From Ramlibacter sp. (GTDB lineage: Bacteria; Pseudomonadota; Gammaproteobacteria; Burkholderiales; Burkholderiaceae_C), in assembly GCF_028291745.1 (NCBI RefSeq), contig NZ_JAQGNQ010000113.1, forward strand, positions 20,370 through 84,369: a stretch of 64,000 nucleotides of DNA, given 5' to 3'. Below, piece by piece: positions 26,745 through 34,528 of this stretch. The position numbers and the translations under genes were made by a program. Within the stretch, counting starts at the first letter, position 1; each line of letters starts with the position of its first letter. Under the pieces are notes generated by a model, which saw only the letters and a list, made by a program, of their open reading frames with translations, was not told the origin of the DNA and searched no databases.

Positions 26745-27245
26745 TCATGGGACTCCTGGTGCGCGGGGGAAGCCGAGGATTTTATCGGCCGCCCTCGCCA
26801 TCACCTGCCACGCCACACGACCGAGACCCGACGCCAATTGCCCCAGCGCCCGCAAGGCCAGCGATGTCGCCAGCCGCAGATCCGCCACTGGCTGCACGAC
26901 GACCGCGAAGTTGATCCGGCGCCCCTGCGCCACCGGCACGCAAGCGAACACCGGATCCCAGGCGAACCAGGAAGGGCCGGTCGCGTTCCACGCCTCCACC
27001 ACCAGGCGCTGCCCGCGCTTGACGAACATGGAGCGCCCCACCTGCAACACATGGTCGCCCGAGTCGCCGGGCGTGCCGCCATGCGGTCCTTCGACGGTGG
27101 CCCACAGGCGCCCGTGCGCCACGCGCAGGATGCCGTCGCTGGCCGGGTTGAGCATGATCGCGCGGCCGCGCGCCAGCTTCCACGTGCCCGGCAGGGCAGC
27201 CACGGGAGCGGCTCTGAGGAAGGAGGGCAGCACGCGGTCGTTCAT
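26745..27245 (-). CDS. DUF2917 domain-containing protein
   Basis: A 166-residue protein with the DUF2917 core: WKLARGRAIMLNPASDGILR, then VAHGRLWATVEGP and SGDHVLQVGRSMFVKRGQRL, a small beta-barrel-like domain. The C-terminal third is Ala/Leu-rich and amphipathic (LRLATSLALRALGQLASGLG). Function is unknown; the family is found mainly in Burkholderiales. GGAG lies six bases before the ATG. It is divergent from a GcvA-like LysR gene, an arrangement that suggests direct regulation. Confidence 0.82.
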   Translation of the reverse strand: MNDRVLPSFLRAAPVAALPGTWKLARGRAIMLNPASDGILRVAHGRLWATVEGPHGGTPGDSGDHVLQVGRSMFVKRGQRLVVEAWNATGPSWFAWDPVFACVPVAQGRRINFAVVVQPVADLRLATSLALRALGQLASGLGRVAWQVMARAADKILGFPRAPGVP

Positions 27246-27360
27246 GATCAGCTCCAGCGATGGCTTTTCGGAATGAGATGATCTTTCACGCCCGCTTGGC
27301 GGTCCAATGAAATCCCGCTACCCTTTTGATTCGATAAACGCATCAATCCGGTCACGCGCC

Positions 27361-28344
27361 ATGCAACATTCGCAGACGCACCTGCGCACCCGCCCGATCT
27401 CCGCCGGCCACCTGCGCGCCTTCGAGGCCGTGGCCCGCCACCTGAACTTCCGCGCCGCGGCGGAGGAGATGGCGCTCACCCAATCGGCCGTGAGTCGCCA
27501 GATCCAGGCCCTCGAGGAAGAAGTGGGGGTGGGCCTGTTCCTGCGCCACACGCGCGCGGTGGAACTCACCAGCGCCGGCGCGCAGTTGCTGATGGCGGTG
27601 TCGCAGTCGCTGCCGCGCATCGACGGCGCGGTGCGACAGATCCGGCAGAGCGCCGGGCGGCGCGCGGTCGCCCTCACGACCTTCGCGTCGTTCGCCTCGA
27701 TGTGGCTGATCCCGCGGCTGGAGCAGTTCCAGCGCGACCACCCCGACATGGACATCCGCATCGACGCCAGCGACAACAAGCTCGATCTCGAGATCTCCGA
27801 CGTGGACCTCGCCCTGCGCTACGGGCCGATGGCGACCATGCCGCCCAATGCCATCCGGCTGTTCGGCGAGCAGCTCACGCCGGTCGCCAGCCCCTGGCTG
27901 CTCAATGCCGGGCAGGCGCTGGCGAAGCCTTCGGACGTCGCGCAGTTCACGTTGATCGAAGCCGGGGATGCGCACCAGACGCACCTGGAGTGGCTGACGT
28001 GGCGGCGCTGGTTCGACGAGCACGGGCTGGCCAAGCTGCAGCCCAAGCGCTGGCTCTATTTCAACTACGCGTACCAGATGGTGCAGGCCGCGCTCGCCGG
28101 CCAGGGCGTGGTGCTGGCGCGCCTGCCGCTGGTGGCCGAGAGCCTGGCCAACGGCGACCTGATCGAACCGCTGCCGCGGCTGCGCATGGAGTCACCCATG
28201 GCTTACTGGATGATCGTGGGCCCGCGCAGCGCCCAGCGCCCGGAGATCCGCGCCTTCTGCGACTGGCTGCTGGCGCAAAGCAAGATCACTCGCCAGACGA
28301 TCGGGGAAGTGCCGGATCCGGATACGGTGGATCAGATGGATTGA
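27361..28344 (+). CDS. GcvA-like LysR-family regulator
   Basis: A 327-residue LysR regulator: HTH LRAFEAVARHLNFRAAAEEM then ALTQSAVSRQIQALEEEVGV, followed by FLRHTRAVELTSAG and an effector domain with the GcvA-type LTTFASFASMWLIPRLEQF motif. I chose the ATG at 27361; the frame is open to an ATG at 27307, and neither has a clear Shine-Dalgarno. Length from 27361 suits the family. It is divergent from the DUF2917 gene, its likely target. The effector is unknown. Confidence 0.9.
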   Translation: MQHSQTHLRTRPISAGHLRAFEAVARHLNFRAAAEEMALTQSAVSRQIQALEEEVGVGLFLRHTRAVELTSAGAQLLMAVSQSLPRIDGAVRQIRQSAGRRAVALTTFASFASMWLIPRLEQFQRDHPDMDIRIDASDNKLDLEISDVDLALRYGPMATMPPNAIRLFGEQLTPVASPWLLNAGQALAKPSDVAQFTLIEAGDAHQTHLEWLTWRRWFDEHGLAKLQPKRWLYFNYAYQMVQAALAGQGVVLARLPLVAESLANGDLIEPLPRLRMESPMAYWMIVGPRSAQRPEIRAFCDWLLAQSKITRQTIGEVPDPDTVDQMD

Positions 28345-28363
28345 CGGGGGAGGTCACTCGGGG

Positions 28364-28482
28364 GTGTTCGGATGTTCGGATGGCATCCGGGGTGTTCGGA
28401 TGTCATCCCGGGCCTGACCCGGGATCCATGCTGCGATCGTGCCAGCGCCGTCGTGGATTGCGGGTCAAGCCCGCAACGACAC
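28364..28482. repeat. Dispersed double-hairpin intergenic repeat, copy 2
   Basis: Left hairpin CCCGGGCCTGACCCGGG (within 28400-28430) and right hairpin TGCGGGTCAAGCCCGCA (28458-28476), separated by about 30 bases. The left flank contains short reiterations of GTTCGGATG (28364-28402), ending in the repeat's own GGATGTCAT tip. It fills the gap between the LysR gene and the cyclo-ligase gene and could act as a terminator for both convergent transcripts. Confidence 0.85.
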
Positions 28483-28493
28483 GGTGGCGCCTC

Positions 28494-29090
28494 TCACCCC
28501 CCCAACCCCATCGGCCACGCCACCCCCAACTCATTGAGAATCGCATCCAGCGCAATGTCGTGCGTCTCCGCCTCCAGATCCGGCAGGAAGCCGGCCGCGA
28601 ACCCCAGCCCCACCGTGTACGGTTTCGGCTGCAGCTGGGCCAGCGTGCGGTCGTAGAAACCACCACCGTAGCCCAGCCGGAAGCCGCCCATGCTGTAGCC
28701 CACGCAGGGCACGAACAGCAAGGTGGGGACGATCACCTCGGTGTCCTTGGGTTTCGGGATACCGAACGCATCTTCCTCCATCGGGCAGCCCGGGAACCAT
28801 GCATGGAATTTCAGCGTCTGATTCACCTTGTCCACCACCGGCAGCCCGATGCGGCGCAGTTGCGGCTCGTCCAGCAGCTCTCCGTCCTCCTTCCAGCGAT
28901 GCAGCGCCGGCAGCGGATCGAACTCGCCCTTGATCGGCCAGTACGCGCCGATGGCCGTGTCCGGACGTCCCACCAGCCAGATGCGCATCACCTGCTGCAG
29001 CAGGTCGCCCCGGCGTGCGCGGTCCGGCATGTTCAACCTCTGGGCGATCAGCCGCTGGCGCAGAGCCCTTTTTTCTTCCGACCTGTCCAT
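28494..29090 (-). CDS. 5-formyltetrahydrofolate cyclo-ligase
   Basis: Converts 5-formyl-THF to 5,10-methenyl-THF using ATP, recycling a stored folate form. The 198-residue product has basic N-terminal helices (EEKRALRQRLIAQRL), the folate/ATP-site motif GAYWPIKGEFDPLPAL, and the signature GYGGGFYDRTLAQL near the C-terminus. Length matches the family. The ATG at 29090 lies only nine bases from the divergent slt ATG at 29100, so its promoter must lie within slt coding DNA or be shared. It converges on repeat copy 2. Confidence 0.93.
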   Translation of the reverse strand: MDRSEEKRALRQRLIAQRLNMPDRARRGDLLQQVMRIWLVGRPDTAIGAYWPIKGEFDPLPALHRWKEDGELLDEPQLRRIGLPVVDKVNQTLKFHAWFPGCPMEEDAFGIPKPKDTEVIVPTLLFVPCVGYSMGGFRLGYGGGFYDRTLAQLQPKPYTVGLGFAAGFLPDLEAETHDIALDAILNELGVAWPMGLGG

Positions 29091-29093
29091 AAT
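29088..29093 (+). promoter_or_regulatory. -10 element for slt, six bases before its ATG
   Basis: CATAAT (one mismatch from TATAAT) ends six bases before the slt ATG; there is no Shine-Dalgarno between. Transcription starting at or next to the A of ATG would give a leaderless message. The hexamer overlaps the start codon of the divergent cyclo-ligase gene. A matching -35 is weak. Confidence 0.45.
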
Positions 29094-29099
29094 TTCCCG

Positions 29100-31103
29100 A
29101 TGAAGTTGCGATCGATTCTGGCATCCCTGGCCGTCGTCCTCGTGGGCTGCGTGCAGGCCCAGGCCCCGCAGCAAGCCCGCGACGACGTCATCCTGCAGAT
29201 GCAGCAAGCCTTCCGGCAGGGCGACAAGGCCCGCCTCGCCCAGCTGTTGCCGCAGGCCCAGGGCCACGCGCTCGAGCCCTGGGCCGCGTATTGGGAGTTG
29301 CGGGCCCGGCTGGACACGGCCAGCGCCGCCGACATCCAGCAATTCCTCGTGCGCTACGCCGGCACCTACCAGGAAGACCGCATGCGCGACGACTGGCTGC
29401 AGCTGCTCGGCCAGCGGCGCGACTGGGAGACCTTCGCGCAGGAATACCCCAAGTACCGCATGCGCGACGACCGCGAGGTCCGCTGCTACGGCTTGCTGGT
29501 GCAGGCGCTCAAGGACCCCGCCTCGCTGCCCACGGTGTCCGAGGAAGTGCGCCGCAACTGGCTGGCCCAGCGCGACGTGGACGATGGCTGCACGCTGGCC
29601 GCCTCCACGCTGCTGGGCGAAGGCTACGGCAAGCATCGACTGACGCAGGCCGATGCCTGGCGCAAGGCCCGCCAGTCCGTTGAAGCCAACAGGCCGCGGG
29701 CGGCGGCGGCAGCGCTGCAGATCGTCAAGCCCGAGGCCCTGCCCCTGCTCAACGAGCTGAATTCCAGCCCGGCGAAGTTCCTCACCAGCAAGGCGGCTGC
29801 CGTCTCGCGGGTGCGGCGCGAGCTGGTGGGGCTGGCCCTCATCAAGCTGGCCACCAGCGACGTCGAAACGGCGGCCGGCATGCTGGACAACAAATGGGGG
29901 CCGCAAATGGCGGCCGAGGAGCGCGACTGGGTCTGGGGCGTGATCGGCCACCAGGCGGCGCAGCGCCTGATGCCGGAGGCCAACGGCTATTTCGCGCACG
30001 TGACCGGCGACGCCCACCTCAGCGACGAGCTCCTGGGCTGGAAGGTGCGGGCAGCGCTGCGCGCCCCCAACCGACCCGACTGGCGCAACGTGCAGGAGGC
30101 CGTCAACGCGATGAGTGAAGAGGGCCGCGCCGATCCCACCTGGGTGTACTGGAAGGCGCGCGCCCTGCTGGCCGACAACAAGCCCTCGGAAGCGCGCCGG
30201 GCCGATGCCGAGAAGCTGCTGCAGTCCATCGCCGCGCCCCGCGGCTTCTACGAGCAGCTTGCCACCGAAGAACTGGGTGGCAAGATCGTGGTTCCGGCCA
30301 GGCCCGCGCCCCTGACCGACGCCGAGAAGAAGGCGGCGCGCCAGGACGCCGGCCTCAATCGTGCCCTTTATGCGATCTCCATCGGGCTGCGCAGCGAAGG
30401 CGTGCGCGAGTGGAACTACACCACCAACCTGCACACCCCGGGCGGCCTGGGCGACCGCGAGCTGCTGGCAGCGGCGCAGTACGCGTGCGAGCGCGAGGTC
30501 TGGGACCGCTGCATCAACACCAGCGAGCGCACGAAGAACGAATTCGACGCCGACCAGCGCTACCCGATGCCCTTCCGCGACGCGGTCGTGCGGCGGGCGG
30601 GCGAGATCAAGCTGGACCCGGCGTACGTGTACGGGCTGATCCGGCAGGAAAGCCGTTTCGTCACCAATGCGCAGTCGGGCGTGGGCGCCTCCGGCCTGAT
30701 GCAGGTGATGCCGGCGACGGCGCGCTGGACGGCCAACAAGCTGGGCATGCGCGGCTTCAATCCCGAGCAGCTGCACGACCGCGACACCAACATCGCCATC
30801 GGCACCGGCTACCTCAAGCTCGTGCTGGACGATTTCGGCGGCTCCATGCCCCTGGCCGCGGCCGCCTACAACGCCGGCCCGAGCCGGCCGCGCACCTGGC
30901 GCAACGGCCCCCTGCTGGAAGGCGCCGCCTGGGCCGAGAACGTGCCCTTCCAGGAGACGCGCGATTACGTCAAGAAGGTGCTGTCCAACACCACCTTCTA
31001 TGCGGCGATGCTGACCGGGCAACCGCAGTCGCTGAAGGCGCGGCTCGGAATGATCGGCCCGCGCGACCAGGGGCAGCCGGCGCCCAACGGCGAGCTGCCG
31101 TAG
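29100..31103 (+). CDS. slt: Soluble lytic murein transglycosylase
   Basis: Periplasmic enzyme cleaving peptidoglycan glycan strands to 1,6-anhydromuropeptides. The 667-residue product has a signal peptide (MKLRSILASLAVVLVGCVQA, AQA), a long alpha-helical superhelix (about residues 30-480), and a C-terminal SLT lysozyme-like domain with YGLIRQESRFVTNAQSGVGA (catalytic Glu in the ES pair), SGLMQVMPATARW and LAAAAYNAGPSRPRTW. Length fits Slt70. The Cys in VLVGC is not a standard lipobox. It is followed by repeat copy 3. Its products feed anhydro-MurNAc recycling, for which anmK lies at 51.7 kb. Confidence 0.95.
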   Translation: MKLRSILASLAVVLVGCVQAQAPQQARDDVILQMQQAFRQGDKARLAQLLPQAQGHALEPWAAYWELRARLDTASAADIQQFLVRYAGTYQEDRMRDDWLQLLGQRRDWETFAQEYPKYRMRDDREVRCYGLLVQALKDPASLPTVSEEVRRNWLAQRDVDDGCTLAASTLLGEGYGKHRLTQADAWRKARQSVEANRPRAAAAALQIVKPEALPLLNELNSSPAKFLTSKAAAVSRVRRELVGLALIKLATSDVETAAGMLDNKWGPQMAAEERDWVWGVIGHQAAQRLMPEANGYFAHVTGDAHLSDELLGWKVRAALRAPNRPDWRNVQEAVNAMSEEGRADPTWVYWKARALLADNKPSEARRADAEKLLQSIAAPRGFYEQLATEELGGKIVVPARPAPLTDAEKKAARQDAGLNRALYAISIGLRSEGVREWNYTTNLHTPGGLGDRELLAAAQYACEREVWDRCINTSERTKNEFDADQRYPMPFRDAVVRRAGEIKLDPAYVYGLIRQESRFVTNAQSGVGASGLMQVMPATARWTANKLGMRGFNPEQLHDRDTNIAIGTGYLKLVLDDFGGSMPLAAAAYNAGPSRPRTWRNGPLLEGAAWAENVPFQETRDYVKKVLSNTTFYAAMLTGQPQSLKARLGMIGPRDQGQPAPNGELP

Positions 31104-31108
31104 CGCCT

Positions 31109-31258
31109 TGGATGGCATTGCGGGCCTGCTTTGGATGTCAGTGCGGGCTGTTCTGGATGTCATTGCGGGCTTGACCCGCAATCCACGACGGCACCTGCAC
31201 CACCGCAGCATGGATCCCGGGTCGAGCCCGGGATGACATCCGGACATCCGGACATCCA
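31109..31258. repeat. Dispersed double-hairpin intergenic repeat, copy 3
   Basis: Left hairpin TGCGGGCTTGACCCGCA (31163-31182 region) and right hairpin CCCGGGTCGAGCCCGGG (31216-31232), in the reverse order of stem types compared with copy 1. The left tip is repeated three times in degenerate form (GGATGGCATTGCGGGC, GGATGTCAGTGCGGGC, GGATGTCATTGCGGGC) and the right end by GGACATCC twice. It sits just after the slt stop. Confidence 0.85.
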
Positions 31259-31350
31259 GCCCCGCGCCTCATCAATCCCTCCGGGTTTTCGCATCAATCG
31301 CAAGCCCGGCCGCGACTAGCATCACGGCCTGACACCTACGGAGGCTCACG

Positions 31351-32034
31351 ATGCTCACGCTCTACATCGGCAACAAGAACTACTCGTCCTGGTCCATGCG
31401 CCCCTGGGTGCTGATGAAACAGGCGGGCCTGCCTTTCACCGAGCGCATGGTGCGCTTCGATTCCTTCGGCACCGACTCGCACTTCAAGCAGGAGGTGCTG
31501 CAGGTCAATCCCGGCGGCCGCGTCCCGGTGCTGGTGGACGAAGGCTTCGCGATCTGGGACTCGCTGGCCATCTGCGAATACCTGGCCGAGAAATTCCCCG
31601 AGGCGCCGCTGTGGCCGCGCGAGCGCCAGCAGCGCGCCCGCGCGCGCAGCGTCTGCGCCGAGATGCACTCGGGCTTCGGTGCGCTGCGCAGCCACTGCCC
31701 GATGAACATCGAGGCCTCGCTGCCGGAAGTCGGCGCGCGCATCTGGCGCGAACAGCCGCCGGTGCAAGCGGACCTGGAGCGCATCACCACGCTCTGGACC
31801 GAGCTGCTGGCTGCCTCGGGTGGACCGATGCTGTTCGGCGAGTTCGGCATCGCGGATGCTTTCTACGCGCCGGTGTGCACGCGCATCCGCACGTATCGCC
31901 TGCCGGTGTCCGAGGCGGCCGCGGCCTACGTCGAGCGCGTGCATGCGCTGCCGGCGCTGAAGTCGTGGGTGGATGAGGCACTGGCGGAGCACGACTTCGT
32001 GGCGTTTGACGAGCCGTATCGCAAGCAGCGGTAG
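31351..32034 (+). CDS. Glutathione S-transferase family protein
   Basis: A 227-residue GST. The N-terminal thioredoxin-like domain starts LTLYIGNKNYSSWSMRPWVL, with Ser in the SSWS segment as the likely GSH-activating residue; the cis-Pro is in PGGRVPVLVDEG and the GSH-binding acidic/Ser pair in IWDSLAICEYLAE. The C-terminal helical domain begins near residue 88. GGAGG precedes the ATG by six bases. The Trp-rich N-terminus resembles YfcF/zeta-like bacterial GSTs. Substrate unknown. Confidence 0.9.
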   Translation: MLTLYIGNKNYSSWSMRPWVLMKQAGLPFTERMVRFDSFGTDSHFKQEVLQVNPGGRVPVLVDEGFAIWDSLAICEYLAEKFPEAPLWPRERQQRARARSVCAEMHSGFGALRSHCPMNIEASLPEVGARIWREQPPVQADLERITTLWTELLAASGGPMLFGEFGIADAFYAPVCTRIRTYRLPVSEAAAAYVERVHALPALKSWVDEALAEHDFVAFDEPYRKQR

Positions 32035-32048
32035 GTCTCGCGCCGCTG

Positions 32049-32126
32049 CCCTCGCCCCAACCCTCTCCCCACGGGGAGAGTGATCTTGCTCCCTCTCCCG
32101 CTGGCGGGAGAGGGCTGGGGTGAGGG
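32049..32126. repeat. CCCTCTCCC-type nested palindromic repeat between gst and cca
   Basis: An outer palindrome (CCCTCGCCCCAACCCTCTCC pairing with GAGAGGGCTGGGGTGAGGG) encloses two smaller hairpins, CTCTCCCCACGGGGAGAG and CCTCTCCCGCTGGCGGGAGA. Such arrays are common transcript-end repeats in proteobacteria. It probably terminates the gst message; a degenerate relative may follow the ligase gene at 63.8 kb. Confidence 0.7.
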
Positions 32127-32139
32127 CGCCTCCGGCAGC

Positions 32140-32145
32140 TAAACT
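32140..32145 (+). promoter_or_regulatory. -10-like element for cca, six bases before ATG
   Basis: TAAACT ends six bases before the cca ATG at 32152 and no Shine-Dalgarno is present, fitting the leaderless pattern seen at other starts in this window. Only four of six positions match the consensus, and a -35 is not obvious within the repeat upstream. Confidence 0.35.
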
Positions 32146-32151
32146 CCCTGC

Positions 32152-33396
32152 ATGCAAACCTTCCGGGTCGGCGGCGCGGTCCGCGATGCACTGCTCGGCT
32201 TGCCGGTGAACGACATCGACTGGGTCGTGGTCGGTGCGACCCCCGAAGCGATGATCGCCTCGGGCTACCTGCCGGTGGGCAAGGACTTCCCGGTCTTCCT
32301 GCATCCCGAGACGCGCGAGGAATACGCGCTGGCCCGCACCGAGCGCAAGACCGGCCGCGGCTATCACGGCTTTGCCTTCCAGGCCTCGCCCGAAGTGACG
32401 CTGGAGCAGGACCTCGCGCGCCGCGACCTCACGGTCAATGCGATGGCGCAGGGCCCCGACGGCACGGTGATCGATCCCTACCAGGGCCAGCGGGACCTGC
32501 AAGCCAGAACGCTGCGCCACGTCACCGAGGCCTTCCGCGAAGACCCCGTGCGCATCCTGCGCCTGGCCCGCTTTGCCGCCCGCTTCTTCGATTTCCAAGT
32601 CGCGCCGGAAACCATGGAATTGATGCGCGGCATGGTGGCCGAGGGCGAGGCCGACCACCTGGTGCCCGAGCGCGTCTGGCAGGAGCTTGCGCGCGGCCTC
32701 ATGGAACCGCGGCCTTCCCGGATGTTCGAGGTGCTGCGCGACTGCGGCGCGCTGGTGCGCGTGCTGCCCGAGGTCGATCGGCTCTGGGGCGTGCCGCAGC
32801 GCGCCGACTACCACCCCGAGATCGACACCGGCGTGCACAACATGATGGTGCTGGACCTGAGCGCCCGCCTCTCGGCGCCGCTGGCCGTGCGCTTCGCCTG
32901 CCTCACGCATGACCTGGGCAAGGGCACGACGCCGCAATCCGTGCTGCCGCGCCACATCGGCCACGAGCAGCGCAGCGCCGACCTGCTCAAGAAAGTCTGC
33001 AACCGGCTGCGCGTGCCCAACGACTGCCGCGAACTGGCCGACGTGGTCGCGCGCGAGCACGGCAACATCCATCGCAGCGGCGAGTTCGGCGCTGCCGCCA
33101 TCGTGCGCTTGCTGGAACGCTGCGACGCCTTCCGCAAGCCGCAGCGCTTCGAGCAGATCCTGCTGGCCTGCGAGTGCGATGCGCGCGGACGGCTCGGCCT
33201 GGAGGAGCGACCGTACCCGCAACGCGATCGCCTGCTGGCCGCGCTCACGGCCGCCCGCAGCGTCGACACCGCAACCATCGCCGCGCGCGCCCGCGAGCAG
33301 GGCCAGGTCGGCGAGCAGATCGGCGAGCGCATCCAGCACGCCCGCAGCGATGTCGTGGCGCAGCTGCTTCAGACCACCAGGGCCAGCGCGGCGTAG
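32152..33396 (+). CDS. cca: CCA tRNA nucleotidyltransferase (multifunctional, with HD domain)
   Basis: Adds or repairs the 3' CCA of tRNAs. The 414-residue product has the class II nucleotidyltransferase head (FRVGGAVRDALLGLPVNDID with the metal Asp pair), the template motif LARRDLTVNAMAQ, the tRNA-binding EDPVRILRLARFAARF, and a C-terminal HD phosphohydrolase domain (VHNMMVLDLSARL, FACLTHDLGKGTTP) as in E. coli-type enzymes. Its last 28 bases overlap the end of the convergent ROK gene. No ribosome site is visible before the ATG. Confidence 0.96.
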   Translation: MQTFRVGGAVRDALLGLPVNDIDWVVVGATPEAMIASGYLPVGKDFPVFLHPETREEYALARTERKTGRGYHGFAFQASPEVTLEQDLARRDLTVNAMAQGPDGTVIDPYQGQRDLQARTLRHVTEAFREDPVRILRLARFAARFFDFQVAPETMELMRGMVAEGEADHLVPERVWQELARGLMEPRPSRMFEVLRDCGALVRVLPEVDRLWGVPQRADYHPEIDTGVHNMMVLDLSARLSAPLAVRFACLTHDLGKGTTPQSVLPRHIGHEQRSADLLKKVCNRLRVPNDCRELADVVAREHGNIHRSGEFGAAAIVRLLERCDAFRKPQRFEQILLACECDARGRLGLEERPYPQRDRLLAALTAARSVDTATIAARAREQGQVGEQIGERIQHARSDVVAQLLQTTRASAA

Positions 33397-34295
33397 TCGC
33401 CCACCCGGTCGCCCAGGCCGGCGGCCACCAGCTCGCAGCCGTTGGTGAGCGCCGGCAGCTTGCCGCGCATGAAGCCCTGCAGCCGCGGCAGCAGGTACTC
33501 CTGGTTGTTGCTGAACACGCTGCCACCGATGCTGATGCGCTGCAGGTCGAGGACGACGGTGATGTTGTACAGGGCGCGGCCCATCACGCGGCACAACTCG
33601 TCGACCTTCGCGATGGCATCGGCATCGCCGGCGCGCGCGTGCTGCATCAGCGTGGCGGCATCGGCGCCGAAGCGGCGGGCCACCGCATTGCCGGCCACCA
33701 GCGCTTCCAGGTCGCCGACGTTGCCGCAGCCGCACAAGGCGTCGTTGTTGTCGCTGACGAACATGTGGCCGCCATGGCCGGCGTTGCCGTTCTTGCCGCG
33801 CAGCACGTGCCCGTCGACGCACAGGCCCATGCCGACGCCGGTGCTCCAGGTCACGTAAGCGCAATGCTCGAAGCCCTGCAGCGCGCCCCAGCGCCGCTCG
33901 GCCTCGAGGGCGGAGACGGCATCGTTCTCCACTCGCACGCTTTCGGTGAAGCGGTGGCGCAGCGGCGCCTCGAGCGTGGCCGTCATCCAGTCGTTCGGCA
34001 GGCCGCGGGCCGGGCCGGCCAGGCCGCCGCAGATGTTGGGGCTGGCCAGTTCGACCAGTCCGGCGTTCAGCATGAAGGGCCCGGCCGAAGAAACGCCCAC
34101 GCGCTGCACGCGCGAGGGATCGATGCCGACCTCGCGCGCGCTCTCATCCACCATGCGGATCACCTGCTGGGCGAGCGCGTCGTGGCGGCCGGTCTTGGCG
34201 GTGGGCTCGCTGCGCTTGCCGACCAGCTCGAGGCCGGCTCCGGTGTTCAGGCTGACCGCGACCTTGGTGCCGCCGATGTCGACGCAGGCTTTCAT
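33369..34295 (-). CDS. ROK-family sugar kinase-like protein with altered signature
   Basis: A 308-residue ROK-family protein. The phosphate-binding N-terminus is CVDIGGTKVAVSLNTG, and the sugar-site Asp is in VENDAVSALEAERRWG. The ROK signature differs from consensus: GNAGHGGHMF replaces the usual GExGH, losing the Glu, and the zinc motif CGCGNVGDLEAL has Asp in place of the third Cys. A glucokinase or N-acetylglucosamine/mannosamine kinase role is possible, but the changes make substrate and zinc binding uncertain. It overlaps the convergent cca end by 28 bases and lies just after a DUF2905 gene on the same strand. Confidence 0.75.
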   Translation of the reverse strand: MKACVDIGGTKVAVSLNTGAGLELVGKRSEPTAKTGRHDALAQQVIRMVDESAREVGIDPSRVQRVGVSSAGPFMLNAGLVELASPNICGGLAGPARGLPNDWMTATLEAPLRHRFTESVRVENDAVSALEAERRWGALQGFEHCAYVTWSTGVGMGLCVDGHVLRGKNGNAGHGGHMFVSDNNDALCGCGNVGDLEALVAGNAVARRFGADAATLMQHARAGDADAIAKVDELCRVMGRALYNITVVLDLQRISIGGSVFSNNQEYLLPRLQGFMRGKLPALTNGCELVAAGLGDRVGDYAALALVV

Positions 34296-34299
34296 GGTT

Positions 34300-34494
34300 T
34301 CAGAGGAACTTCGCGATCACCGCCGCGACCATGCTCAGCAGGATGGTGGAGGTGAGGGGGATGAAGATCTCGCGGCCAAACAGCTTGAAGCGGATGTCCC
34401 CCGGCAGCTTGCCGAAGCCGAGCTTCTGCAGCGCGGGAGAGAACCAGCTGATCAGCATGAGCGCGAGGAAGACGACGATGATCCAGCGAATCAT
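34300..34494 (-). CDS. DUF2905 small membrane protein
   Basis: A 64-residue protein with two hydrophobic segments (WIIVVFLALMLISWF and STILLSMVAAVIAKFL) joined by the conserved loop KLPGDIRFKLFGREIFIPLT, diagnostic of DUF2905. Function unknown; inner-membrane location expected. I chose the ATG at 34494, where the hydrophobic helix follows at once; the open frame extends ten codons further. It lies four bases upstream of the ROK stop-proximal start, so the pair is likely co-transcribed with the methyltransferase gene 34 bases upstream. Confidence 0.85.
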   Translation of the reverse strand: MIRWIIVVFLALMLISWFSPALQKLGFGKLPGDIRFKLFGREIFIPLTSTILLSMVAAVIAKFL

Positions 34495-34528
34495 GGGGTT
34501 GGGGTGCTCCGAGTTTGCCCGCAATCGC

